From the NCBI GenBank assembly GCA_965219565.1, contig OZ244780.1:2604001-2668000 (forward strand): a stretch of DNA of 64,000 nt, read 5' to 3'. The notes beneath the pieces are model-generated. The model was given only the letters and a program-made list of their open reading frames with translations, did not search any database and was not told the DNA's origin. The DNA is from DAOUJI01 sp965219565. GTDB lineage: Bacteria > Chloroflexota > Dehalococcoidia > Lucifugimonadales > JAGWBF01. Shown one piece after another: positions 49,001 to 56,133 of the stretch. The position numbers and the translations under genes are program-made. Position 1 is the stretch's first letter. Every line of letters begins with the position of its first letter.

Positions 49001-49159
49001 GGGTTTGTCTGGAACATCGGGGACCGCCTGCGGGCCATCCGCTTGGGCGGATGCGGATAGAGGGCCTTGGATCAAGACGGCGATACAGATCAGGGCCAGC
49101 AGTCCGATGGCAACTCGCAGAGCCAAACGCCCGTTAGGCAGTTGGAGTGTTTCAATCAT
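43040..49159 (-). CDS. 2039-residue secreted FN3/Ig/SWM repeat protein
   Basis: The start at 49159 is chosen for GTAGGAGG seven nt upstream and because a signal peptide (LRVAIGLLALICIAVLIQGP, cleavage near ASAQA) follows at once; the longer upstream frame is leader. Order: FN3, Ig-like, FN3, SWM-like domain (~346-450), Ig-like, about five FN3, five Ig-like repeats (~1080-1580), two FN3, a second SWM-like domain (~1800-1920) and a C-terminal domain with STVFTFELHFSEEFNLSY. Typical of surface adhesins; no anchor is visible. It is transcribed away from the kinase/regulator pair at 49.5 kb, and element copy E lies between them. Confidence 0.85.
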   Translation of the reverse strand: MIETLQLPNGRLALRVAIGLLALICIAVLIQGPLSASAQADGPQAVPDVPDKPAATAIYEGMVDLEWDEAPGAESYDVQALYSDWFDLPGNGLSIAFYGPGAIIRGLTPESRYYFRVRATNSLGSSQWSEHSSMVRPTGAEFHNWDDVPEPTNSRATGAPTISGTVRVGDALTADESGIEDENGLDRVKFHYQWISSDGTDEEDIEGGTDASYVLVAADEGRFIKVRVSFTDRGGYAESVPSAATTEVKPPPDPPGPPFNLQVPTDENEELSFSWGAPASDGGSAVTGYKVRWKSRSEEYHSSREASVSGLSHTVRNLTNGVEYTVQVVAVNGVGEGEAAEITATPGDTTPPELLTARVNGPTITLTYDDALDVNSTPATSAFSVLVAGAAREVSKVSVSGSSVSLTLASAVMYGDTVALSYSAPQDTGEQRVQDTTGNHAPSYSDEPVTNDTPKPNVRPTGLPTISGTAQVGKTLTADPSPIADEDGLTNVSYAYQWVRSDGNTHTEIPDATESSYTPVADDEGRTIKVKVSFTDDRNTEETVTSEDTAVVTPAPVRPAEPLDLRVSRANSQELDVSWQAPASDGWSAITAYTVQWETDGSWDTPADVSEETVTGKAHTITGLTDGVEYTVRVLATNEVGDGPWSAVATGTPWAGPGAPSIASVTPGDETLTIVWTASSEEAAVTGYDLRYIHSDAADKSDANRTVQAGVWNSGELRYDLGGLTNGVKYEVEIRPVESTGPGPWSGARAGTPMTRPGAPAIDSLTLDTRPPEEIGPPSHALLKVAWSPPADNGGSAITSYDLRLFQHDYYDMPWITYSFESREWFILEDIGTGDLYTTLQGMVKGVNYEIQIRAVNAAGEGPWSAGAKKRFASAPSRAKMIPFSEDGEMWISVNPPPHHGGSPITSYDVRYIRANAPDKSDANWTLLEDLEPWGVGVFWGMLSYDVTGLTNGTWYLWQARAVNAVGHGQWSESFRQRPGAKPSPPILDKVIAGDGTLTLGWHRPTDDGGVSIHDYTWCVIPSDKSKKYGANWTCGPYYGYGPIEDIPYLTSKIRGLTNGVEYDARVFAHGEVDWSEDSNTLSGIPREPFDGPTITGTARVGGTLETDTSGITDADGLTNPGFAYQWIGNDGTADTNIAGATGDTYILVSEDEGKTIKVAVSFTDDAGNQETLTSEATATVGPDPYSEATGAPAIIGTVRVGETLEADTSGIVDADGLDKATFTYQWSADDAEIQDATNSTYTLTDADEGKTVKVRVSFTDDVGNQETLTSEATAAVAAEANTQATGVPTIGGTAQVGQTLTVNVTGIADEDGLTNPGFAYQWIGNDGTADTDIAGATGNTYALVADDVGKTIKVRVSFTDDAGNAESLPSDPTGEVAAKPNTDATGQPTIDGTAQVGETLTANVTGIADEDGLTNPGFAYQWIGNDGTADTDIAGATGDTYALVADDVGKTIKVRVSFTDDAGNAESLPSDPTGEVVAKPNTDATGQPTIDGMAQVGETLTANVTGIADEDGLTNPGFAYQWIGNDGTADTDIAGATGDTYALVADDVGKTIKVNVSFTDAAGNQETLSSPATAVVDAGAPTQPLNLTVTRGSQIQELVASWQAPASDGGSDIDVYVVQWKEASVSWDTEADVSKEQAFGTTYTITGLTGGTEYAVRVVAINVAGYYGPASSEATGTPAGGVSQQNAEPENSDPTDPLTARAPDAPDHLNVSPHDENALDLYWEAPANDGGSPITGYKVQWKEAADSWDTPEDVSEETVTGTNHTIDGLTEGVEYTVRVMGTNQFGEGPASAGKNAVPRETRAPEVVRSRVDGATLTVLYNEALDEGSAPPADAFDVRVTCRCDDASWQDEETRRAVDAVSVNGNTVELTLAEAATAEDYVALHYTPPSDTAAARTRDLAGNAAAGWVRFREAINDTEEATEAVTTAPLTASLHNVAQSHDGSTVFTFELHFSEEFNLSYLVLRDYAFTVEGGTVTRATRIDKGVNIKRKIHIQPDGNGDVTIVLPITTDCEAEGAICTEDGRPLSNRLELVVSGPDG
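44440..45340 (-). repeat. Three near-identical 300-bp coding repeats
   Basis: Within the FN3 giant, three Ig-like units (GIADEDGLTNPGFAYQWIGN) repeat at exactly 300-bp spacing with only a few differences, indicating recent tandem duplication. Confidence 0.85.
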
Positions 49160-49553
49160 GACGATGCCTCCTACCAACCTGTCTTCAACACGGAGCACGT
49201 GACGCCCGAAAGCCCTTCGTTTCGTTGCATTGACACCCGTTCTGCCTTCATGAAAGCGGGTGGCGCTGGGCAAGACAGACCAGAACTCAGCGTCACCCAT
49301 AGAAACAGTAAGGACTCTCCAGCTTCTTGGTAAGGCCGAAACGCTACTCTTGCCAACGGTAATTTGTTAGCTCATTGAGGATAGTTTTGCTACTTGATGT
49401 AGCGTATTGCTAGCCCTGAGGTGTAATAGCGCTACTTCTGACAGGTATAAAGCGCTCTTGCGGACACCAGCAATGGTGGCTACATTTGTAGTCAAATACT
49501 CACCGCCGTGACCACCAAGCGCTCCATGTTCTCACGCGCATACAGGGGAGGAG
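49160..49553. other. Divergent intergenic region between FN3 giant and sensor kinase
   Basis: Holds the ~125-nt leader shared with the 42383 gene, element copy E (49288-49466), and a short space before the kinase. Promoters for both directions must lie here; I cannot assign -10/-35 boxes with confidence. Confidence 0.6.
49288..49466 (-). repeat. Conserved intergenic element, copy E
   Basis: Core CTTGGTAAGGCCGAAACGC, then ACGGTAATTTGTTAGCTC, the hairpin GCTAC-TTGAT-GTAGC, GTGTAATAGCGCTACTT and ACAGGTATAAAGCGCTCTTG. The distal block is shared with copy A. There is no HTH relic at this copy. Confidence 0.75.
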
Positions 49554-50813
49554 ATGTCTCAGGCGCATCACCAGAGCCGGGGCCTTCATCCAATCAGGGC
49601 AGCAGCCGGCGTCCTTCGGGCGGGCGGCCCGACACTCAATGGGCTCGACGCGGACACGGTACGGTACGCCGCAGGGGTCTCGGTGTGGGGCCGCTGGTTC
49701 ATCTCGGTCGTCGCCCTGTTCCAGTTCGCCTACCGGTTTCGATTCTGGTTTCCCAACAACTTCGAATTCCCGCTCCTGCTGGTGCTGCTGGTCGCGCTCA
49801 ACGGCCTGGTGCACTACCGGCTCGTGACGGGCAGGCCCGTTACCTGGCGCTGGCTGCTCCTCCTCAGCGCCATGGACATAGCCCTGGCCACGACCGGGGT
49901 CGTCTTCCAGGGCGGGTTCGAGGAGGGCTTCGTGTTCGTGGCGTACTACCCGGCCCTTGCGCTGTTCGTCGTGGTCTTCCCGTCACTGTGGCTCGGGTTG
50001 GCCTGGACGACGATGACCGCCGTCGTCTATGCCGTCGCAGTCCTGACGGTCAGCCCCCCGCTCAACCTCATAGCCGACGACGGGAAGGAGCTGGTGGTCA
50101 GGATTGCGGCCATGTACGCCCTGGTGTTGTGCGTCAGTCTCATCGCCCGCTTCGAGCGGGTAAGGAGGCAGGCCGCGGTGGAAGGGGAGCGCCGGTTGCA
50201 GCGGGAACGCATCGAGATCTCCCAGGCCATTCACGACACGACGGCGCAGTCGGCGTACATGATCGGGCTGGGCATCGACGCCGCGAAGAAGCTGGCCGGA
50301 GACTCCAACGAGGAGCTCGCCGCCCGGCTCGAAGCGACCTCACGGCTGTCCAAGACCGCCATCTGGCAGCTGAGACACCCGATAGACATGGGCAGCATAT
50401 TCGAGGGCAGTGATCTGGGCAGGACCCTGGGCTCGCACGTTGCGGCGTTCGCCTCCGTCACGTCGGTGGCGGCAGACCTGACCCAGAACGGGATGGAGCC
50501 TCCTCTTTCGATGGAGGCCAAGAGTGTGCTGTTCACCATAGGGCACAACGCGCTCGCCAACGCCTTCCGTCATGCCGGGGCGAGCAGGGTGCTGGTCGGG
50601 CTCGACTTCGGGGAGCATGAGCTCAGGATGTCGGTGTCGGACGACGGGGCGGGACTTCCCGACGACTACGAGGAACGCGGCCACGGCTTCACGAACATGC
50701 GGGCGGATGCCGAGCGTCTGGGCGGACGCCTTGTCGTCGAGCCCAGGGGACCGGACGGGGGCGCGAGCGTCACCTGCGTGATGCCGTTGGGCCGCAGAGG
50801 ACAGGAGGGATAG
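49554..50813 (+). CDS. NarL-type sensor histidine kinase
   Basis: 419 residues. About five membrane segments in the first 200 residues (WGRWFISVVALFQFAYRF, FPLLLVLLVALNGLVHY, ALALFVVVFPSLWLGLAW, MYALVLCVSLIARF). A coiled linker leads to the HisKA_3 phosphoacceptor region (EISQAIHDTTAQSAYMIGLG, His in IHDTTAQ), then the HATPase domain with GHNALANAFRHAGASRV (N box) and SVSDDGAGLP plus GHGFTNMRADAERLGG. No periplasmic sensor domain is obvious. The stop is 1 nt before the response-regulator start. Confidence 0.88.
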   Translation: MSQAHHQSRGLHPIRAAAGVLRAGGPTLNGLDADTVRYAAGVSVWGRWFISVVALFQFAYRFRFWFPNNFEFPLLLVLLVALNGLVHYRLVTGRPVTWRWLLLLSAMDIALATTGVVFQGGFEEGFVFVAYYPALALFVVVFPSLWLGLAWTTMTAVVYAVAVLTVSPPLNLIADDGKELVVRIAAMYALVLCVSLIARFERVRRQAAVEGERRLQRERIEISQAIHDTTAQSAYMIGLGIDAAKKLAGDSNEELAARLEATSRLSKTAIWQLRHPIDMGSIFEGSDLGRTLGSHVAAFASVTSVAADLTQNGMEPPLSMEAKSVLFTIGHNALANAFRHAGASRVLVGLDFGEHELRMSVSDDGAGLPDDYEERGHGFTNMRADAERLGGRLVVEPRGPDGGASVTCVMPLGRRGQEG

Positions 50814-50814
50814 A

Positions 50815-51471
50815 TTGTCAACAGAGTCTCGTCGCATAAGGGTGCTGCTCGCCGACGACCATTCGATCGTGCGGGAAGGGCTTGAGTCGATGCTGAAGGA
50901 CTCCGAGGAGTTCGAGGTGGTGGGCTCGGCCAAGGACGGAGTGGAGGCGGTGAAAGCGGCCTCCGAACTGTCGCCCGACGTCATCGTCATGGACGTCATG
51001 ATGCCAAAGAAGGACGGGGTGGAGGCGTGCCGGGAGATCATGGAGTCTGCGCCCGGCGTGCGGGTGGTCATGCTGACCGCCTCGACGGAGGAGGCCGCCG
51101 TGATAGAGGCGGTGGCTGCGGGAGCGACCGGCTACCTTCAGAAGTTGTCCGGGATGGACCGGCTCCTGAGCACGCTGAAGCTCGTGGCTGCGGGTGAGAT
51201 GCCGGTGCCGCCCGACGTGGTGAGGCGGGTGTTCGCCAGGATACGAAGGGGGGCCAAGGCGGAGGAGGAGCAGGACGAGCTGACGGAGAGGGAGAAGGAG
51301 ATGCTCGTGTCGTTCTGCCGGGGCATGTCATACAGCGCGATTGCGGAGGCCAGGGGAGTCAAGCCGGTGACCATCCGGAACGGCCTCTACAGCATCCAGA
51401 GCAAGCTGGGTCTTGGCACGAAGCAGGAGATCGTGGTCTGGGCCGTGCGGAACGGACTGCTGGATGACTGA
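50815..51471 (+). CDS. LuxR/NarL-type response regulator
   Basis: 218 residues from a TTG start with AGGAGGG a few nt upstream, within the end of the kinase gene. The receiver domain has the acidic pair D14-D15, phosphoacceptor D60 (VIVMDVMMP), a Thr in VVMLTAS and Lys in YLQKLSG. The C-terminal LuxR HTH (~155-218) reads LTEREKEMLVSFCRGMSYSA, with IAEARGVKPVTIRNGLYSIQ as the recognition part. Cognate partner of the preceding kinase. Because the pair is divergent from the FN3 giant, that gene is a candidate target (inference). Confidence 0.9.
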   Translation: MSTESRRIRVLLADDHSIVREGLESMLKDSEEFEVVGSAKDGVEAVKAASELSPDVIVMDVMMPKKDGVEACREIMESAPGVRVVMLTASTEEAAVIEAVAAGATGYLQKLSGMDRLLSTLKLVAAGEMPVPPDVVRRVFARIRRGAKAEEEQDELTEREKEMLVSFCRGMSYSAIAEARGVKPVTIRNGLYSIQSKLGLGTKQEIVVWAVRNGLLDD

Positions 51472-51635
51472 CCACGCGGGCGGCTTTATAGGAAGCAGTG
51501 CCGCTAAGCGGCTGCGTCCCAAGCCGGGTGACGAAGCCGATAGCCCCAGGTGCATCTTCACCGAGTCCCGCGTCGGCTACCGGATGGAGAAGGGGGAGGC
51601 GTAGGCCCTCTCTAGCCTTGCGTTCCTCCACCCCC

Positions 51636-51740
51636 ACGCATCACACTACAGGAATCGACAGACCTCGGTGCGTCGACAGGCTGCCGAGCCACAACTCGAA
51701 GACAGCGGTATTTGCCGTAAGCGATGGTGGACTTAGGTGT
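51636..51740 (+). repeat. R2 repeat, left copy of the island-flanking direct repeat
   Basis: About 100 bp (CATCACACTACAGGAATCGA, GCTGCCGAGCCACA, CTCGAAGACAGCGGTATTTG) closely matches 62341-62446 in the same orientation. The two copies bracket the defence-like genes. The 3' part contains the same hairpin block as R2 at 2.1 and 9.1 kb. Confidence 0.7.
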
Positions 51741-51749
51741 CTGGTGAAA

Positions 51750-53786
51750 ATGGGAAATGAATTGAAGGTCGAGTTCTTGACGCTTACCGGCGATGATCTA
51801 GGTGGCGTCGATGACTTGATGAAACAAGACAGCCGGACTCTTGGCTTTCTGCCGACTGAGGCACTTACCGACTACCTCCGGAGGGGACGCGTCATAGGTG
51901 CCAAGACCGAAGGTGACCGGCTCATTGGGTACTTGCTCTATGCGCCTAGTCAGAGCCGCCTTCGGATTGTCCAGCTCTGTGTTTCTACAGAATTCAGAGG
52001 CTTTGGCATCGCGAGGCGACTCCTTGAAGAACTCAAGAGCACTGCTACAACCCAGTCCGCCATAACGCTCAGTTGCCGCCGGGACTTTCCTGCACACCAC
52101 TTGTGGCCAAGGCTAGGATTCGTATCAATTGGTGAGAAGCCGGGTCGTTCCGTGGCAGGGCACCCATTGAACCTGTGGCACCTTACGCTTGATCCAGCGA
52201 ATCAATTGGAATTGGGGTTGTTCCAAGCACAGACGTCTGATGAGACCGTCGACGTGATAATTGACGCGCAAGTGTTCTTTGACTTGTTTAAGCCAGACAG
52301 TGAGGAGTCAGAACCATCCAAGGCTCTGCTTGCTGACTTCCTCGTGGATTCTATCAATCTGCGGACCACCGATGAACTGTTTAACGAAATTGACCGGAAC
52401 GAAGACCCTGGAATACGGCGGACTGGGCGCGTCAGAATGCAGCAATTTCCGCAGGTTATTTATTCCCCACGTTTGATGGAGGACTTTGAGGGCCGATTGA
52501 GGAACGTCTTGCCTCACCGCACTCCTAGCCAATTGTCCGACATTAGGCACTTGGCTAAGGCGGCTGCTTCCGACGTGGGCGTTTTTGTCACCAGAGACCG
52601 GCCTCTACTCAACAGGGCGGGAGACATTGCTGACTTAACCAATCTCCGTGTCCTTTCCCCAACCGAGCTAATCGTCGAACTACATGAACTCTTGGAAGGA
52701 CAATCCTACGGGCCTGAACGCGTTTCTGGCCTCGGCCTGGCATGGTATCGCTGCACTGTCCACGATCTCGCTTCTCTTTCAATCGATCTGTTCCTGAGCG
52801 AAGGGGAGGGACTCAGGCGGTTGAAATCGCTCTTGGATCGTTACCTGACGCGTCCCACAGACTATCAGTGTGAGTTACTTAAGGCTGAGGGCGATGACGT
52901 CGCCCTCCGAATTGTATCTACAGATACTCAGGGGACAGTCACAGTACCTTTGGCCAGAGTAGCGCGGGCCGCTGACCGACAGTTATTCGGACGCTTCCTG
53001 GTCGCGGACACCATTGCCAAGGCAGTAGAGAATGATCAGGACATGGTGGTGTTCGAACAGTCCGGCCTTAGTCCTTCATTGATACCAGACCTCATAGCGA
53101 TGGGGTTCGCACGATGCCGGGATACTTTTGCTAAGTTTTGTTTTTCCCGCTGCCTGGATACGGAAGATGCCCTACGGGATATGGCGGCTCTCTCCCCTGA
53201 ACTGGCCACCGCATACGGCGATGCCTCAGATCTCGAACTTGAACGCGACTGCGCTCCCGTAAGTCTCGCCGCAGAACAGAACTACTTCCTGGTCCCGATT
53301 CGACCAGGCTATGCCATGAGTTTGATCGACAGGCAGTTGTCTTCTAGCGATATGTTCGGCGGAGACCCTTCTGTGCTCTTACGGTGGGAGAACGTCTATT
53401 ACCGCAGAGCTACTACGTCGCACAAGATTCTCAAGGCCCCTGGACGCATACTTTGGTACGTTAGCCGTAGCCAGAAACAGATCGTAGCAGTGTCTCATCT
53501 TGACGAAGTGGTCATCGATACCGCCAAGGAGCTTCTCCGGAGATTCAAGAAGTTCGGCATACTAGGATGGGAGGAACTCTACCAAATGTGCGCCGGAGAT
53601 ACATCAATGGATCTGATGGCACTGCGGTTTTCTCATACATTTGTCTTCAGAAGGAGGATTCCATTGAATGAGGTGCGGGCTGTTTACGCAGAGGATGGGA
53701 GTGGCCTCACGGTTCAGCAACCGACGAGCATGCCAGCAAGCAGATTTCAGAAGCTGTTCAAGATAGGCTTTCCAGGTTGCTCATGA
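51750..53786 (+). CDS. GNAT-PIN fusion protein with PUA-like C-terminus
   Basis: 678 residues from the ATG at 51750; upstream codons show no homology. Residues ~8-148: GNAT acetyltransferase fold (GDRLIGYLLYA, RIVQLCVSTEFRGFGIARRL with the RGFGIA acetyl-CoA loop, LWPRLGFVSIGE). Residues ~163-320: PIN-like domain (VDVIIDAQVFFDLF, SDIRHLAKAAASDVGVFVTR, DRPLL). The middle ~330-560 is unassigned. Residues ~590-678 (GRILWYVSRSQKQIVAVSHL, then LRFSHTFVFRRRIPLNEVRA) resemble ASCH/EVE-type PUA-like domains. The stop overlaps the ASCH gene start (ATGA). The domain set suggests an RNA-targeting toxin or RNA-modifying enzyme; this is inference. Confidence 0.65.
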   Translation: MGNELKVEFLTLTGDDLGGVDDLMKQDSRTLGFLPTEALTDYLRRGRVIGAKTEGDRLIGYLLYAPSQSRLRIVQLCVSTEFRGFGIARRLLEELKSTATTQSAITLSCRRDFPAHHLWPRLGFVSIGEKPGRSVAGHPLNLWHLTLDPANQLELGLFQAQTSDETVDVIIDAQVFFDLFKPDSEESEPSKALLADFLVDSINLRTTDELFNEIDRNEDPGIRRTGRVRMQQFPQVIYSPRLMEDFEGRLRNVLPHRTPSQLSDIRHLAKAAASDVGVFVTRDRPLLNRAGDIADLTNLRVLSPTELIVELHELLEGQSYGPERVSGLGLAWYRCTVHDLASLSIDLFLSEGEGLRRLKSLLDRYLTRPTDYQCELLKAEGDDVALRIVSTDTQGTVTVPLARVARAADRQLFGRFLVADTIAKAVENDQDMVVFEQSGLSPSLIPDLIAMGFARCRDTFAKFCFSRCLDTEDALRDMAALSPELATAYGDASDLELERDCAPVSLAAEQNYFLVPIRPGYAMSLIDRQLSSSDMFGGDPSVLLRWENVYYRRATTSHKILKAPGRILWYVSRSQKQIVAVSHLDEVVIDTAKELLRRFKKFGILGWEELYQMCAGDTSMDLMALRFSHTFVFRRRIPLNEVRAVYAEDGSGLTVQQPTSMPASRFQKLFKIGFPGCS

Positions 53787-54265
53787 CTACAGCACTACGA
53801 CCGTTAATCATCTCGTTGAAGCCATACTATGCCGACATGGTATTTGATGGGTTGAAAAAGGTTGAACTCCGGCGACGGATAGCCTCCCAGATAAGCAACC
53901 GGGATGTGTTCATTTACGTTTCCAGCCCGGTCAGGGAATTGCGCGGGGGCTTTCGTGTTGGCCAGGTATGGGAAGGATCGCCCGAGGACGTGTGGAACAT
54001 AGTGGCTGATCTTTCCACTATCAATAGACGGGAGTTTGACGCTTACTTTCAGGGCCAAGCCGTCGCCTATGCGTTGGAAGTCACAAACGTATGGGAATAC
54101 GAGAGGCCGGTGGCACTTAGTCGGCTTAGGGATCTGTTCGACGACTTCGTTGTTCCACAGTCATGGCGGTATGCCAAGAGTGAAGAGCACGAAACTTTCC
54201 AGAATATGAAACGGAGGCCGATGAAGGTAGATGAGACAGAAGTTAAGGCGGTTGAAGCCCTATGA
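53783..54265 (+). CDS. ASCH-domain protein
   Basis: 160 residues from the ATG at 53783. It begins LRPLIISLKPYYADMVFDGL, KKVELRRR, the ASCH signature (substrate pocket with KK-x-ELRRR), then VFIYVSSPVRELRGGFRVG and a basic tail. ASCH domains are PUA-related and bind RNA or nucleosides; some are nucleases or deaminases (family knowledge). Overlap with the GNAT-PIN gene argues for a functional unit. Confidence 0.8.
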   Translation: MTTALRPLIISLKPYYADMVFDGLKKVELRRRIASQISNRDVFIYVSSPVRELRGGFRVGQVWEGSPEDVWNIVADLSTINRREFDAYFQGQAVAYALEVTNVWEYERPVALSRLRDLFDDFVVPQSWRYAKSEEHETFQNMKRRPMKVDETEVKAVEAL

Positions 54266-54359
54266 TTGGTGTGTTATTAGGATGCGGCCACCTCCGCCGA
54301 GTCCACAGACTGGGCGAAAGAGTTCAAGTCGGTTACCTCTGTCCGTCTAGAGAGCATAC

Positions 54360-55835
54360 ATGACTGCTGACTTCGCTAGTTCCGACAGCATACACGATGG
54401 GTTGACCTTCGACGTGCTGACTGACGTGCTCGATAAAATTGGCGAAATCGCTAAGGCTGCGGCTAACGGTTCCTTTGTATTTCGCGGTGAGCCTAAATGG
54501 TATCTGGAGATTTCGTCTAGTCTTTATCGAGAGTACAAGACACTACTAGAACCATTTGGGGTTGACGGCTTCGACATCCGAAGTGTGCAAGAAGAGATCA
54601 TTGCTGACGCTGCCCGCCACGCTGGCGATCTTGCTCCTCAAGACATACTGAGCCAGCTCCAGCATTATGGTCACCCTACAAACTTGATTGACTTCACTAC
54701 TGATTATCTCATTGCGCTTTTCTTTGCTTGCGCTAGTGAGCACACTGACGATGGGCGCGTCATTCTCCTTAGCACTGAAACGAACTTCTGCTTCCGCATG
54801 AAGAGCCCGGTAAACCGCATCAAAGCTCAGAAAAGCGTCTTTTTTGACCCTCCTTCCGGGGTGGTTAACCCGGAGCACATGATCCGTATCGACTCCGAAT
54901 TGAAACTCCCTCTCCTAACGTACCTCAGTTCTCATCATGATGTGTCAGCGCAGACGATATACGATGACATTCACGGGTTCATCAAGAATGCAAATGTACA
55001 CCGAAGTGCTTATGCGGAGTTTCATATCGGCGGGCTATATTTGAATCAAGGGATCCTTGAGGAAGCTCTCAAGCATTACAACCGCTCAATCGAATTGAAC
55101 GGCTATGAAACGGCTTCACTTGTAAACCGGGCAGCGACGTTCGCGCGCATGGGAAGAGATGATGAGGCCATTCAGGATTTTTCTCAAGTAATCGCACTTG
55201 ATCGCCGAGATGCGCGGGCTTTCCGGGATCGAGGGCATCTTCACTTGGGCAAAGGGCAGCCGGAGCTGGCGGACAAAGACTTTAGCGAGGCGATTCGGCT
55301 TGACGAACGGATGGAGGATGCGTATATAGGGCGGGCTCGCTCTCGTACAGATCGTGGGAACTTCGATGGCGCGGTACAAGACCTGAATGTCGCCATTGAC
55401 TTGAACCCTAAGAACAGCGCCGCCTACAGCGGCAGGGGTGCATCTCTCGCCGCGACTGGAAACTACCAGCCGGCCCTGGTTGACCTAGGTACTGCGTTAG
55501 AGTTGGACGCAAACAATGCAGCCGCTTACATGGCTCGAGCTCTGCTCAACTTCAATATAGAAGAATACCAGGGTGCCGTAGATGACTTAGCCGCGTACGC
55601 AGCTGTGGGCGGTGACGACCCTGCCGCCGCCCAATTTCGTCGGGGAATCGCCCTGATAGCCTTGGGGAAGTTTGAAGAAGCACGTGGAGAGTTAGAAACT
55701 GCCTTGGGACAGGATCCATCTGTTGCTAACCGAGTGGTCAAGGGCATCAGCGACGTCGTAGACGGGACCGAACACTTCCTGCTACAGGACGAAGTGCCTA
55801 GCGACCTTTTGGAGATGCTAAAGCCTCGGGAGTAA
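54360..55835 (+). CDS. FRG-domain protein with TPR array
   Basis: 491 residues. The FRG domain is at ~30-215, with FVFRGEPKWYLEISSSLYRE and the second motif LQHYGHPTNLIDFTTDYLIA, LFFAC. From ~220 to 470 there are about seven TPRs (AEFHIGGLYLNQGILEEALK, ALKHYNRSIELNGYETASLV, AYSGRGASLAATGNY). FRG domains are common in bacterial defence and toxin loci, but their activity is uncertain. No signal peptide; cytosolic. It lies 94 bp after ASCH in the same direction. Base composition is more AT-rich than the adhesin region, consistent with acquisition. Confidence 0.8.
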   Translation: MTADFASSDSIHDGLTFDVLTDVLDKIGEIAKAAANGSFVFRGEPKWYLEISSSLYREYKTLLEPFGVDGFDIRSVQEEIIADAARHAGDLAPQDILSQLQHYGHPTNLIDFTTDYLIALFFACASEHTDDGRVILLSTETNFCFRMKSPVNRIKAQKSVFFDPPSGVVNPEHMIRIDSELKLPLLTYLSSHHDVSAQTIYDDIHGFIKNANVHRSAYAEFHIGGLYLNQGILEEALKHYNRSIELNGYETASLVNRAATFARMGRDDEAIQDFSQVIALDRRDARAFRDRGHLHLGKGQPELADKDFSEAIRLDERMEDAYIGRARSRTDRGNFDGAVQDLNVAIDLNPKNSAAYSGRGASLAATGNYQPALVDLGTALELDANNAAAYMARALLNFNIEEYQGAVDDLAAYAAVGGDDPAAAQFRRGIALIALGKFEEARGELETALGQDPSVANRVVKGISDVVDGTEHFLLQDEVPSDLLEMLKPRE

Positions 55836-56133
55836 ATGCCACACCTCGCTTGGAAGGAATCAGAAAGGGAGCAGTTGCATAAGAACAGCAGAAGTTCGGA
55901 GGTCTGCCGTGACTGCGTCGACGTTCAATCTGAGGGCCGTGGCCCATAGCCCGATACCAACGTTCGTTTCAGAATCACACGTAGCCAGCGGCTACCGGGT
56001 GCCGACGTCCAAAGGGCTGTAAAGAGATCTTGTGGGGTGGGGATGGACACTAGGACCGAGATGATTATTCTTGCTTTGCTCGGTTCCAATCTCGCGGCAC
56101 CCTCTAGGCTGAGGGCTTGGGCAGGCTCAAAGA
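55836..56133. other. Gene-free stretch after the FRG-TPR gene
   Basis: About 300 bp with no supported gene. It may contain the eroded upstream part of the adhesin remnant that follows. Confidence 0.4.

Noticed and set aside
49160..49300. N-terminal extension MGDAEFW... of the FN3 giant
   Set aside because: A strong Shine-Dalgarno and an immediate signal peptide mark the start at 49159; the extension would bury the signal peptide and belongs to the shared leader.
12890..49466. Integron attC array as explanation for the element
   Set aside because: Spacing between copies is 1.5-20 kb, no integron integrase is present, and the core lacks the attC RYYYAAC/GTTRRRY boxes in a consistent position.
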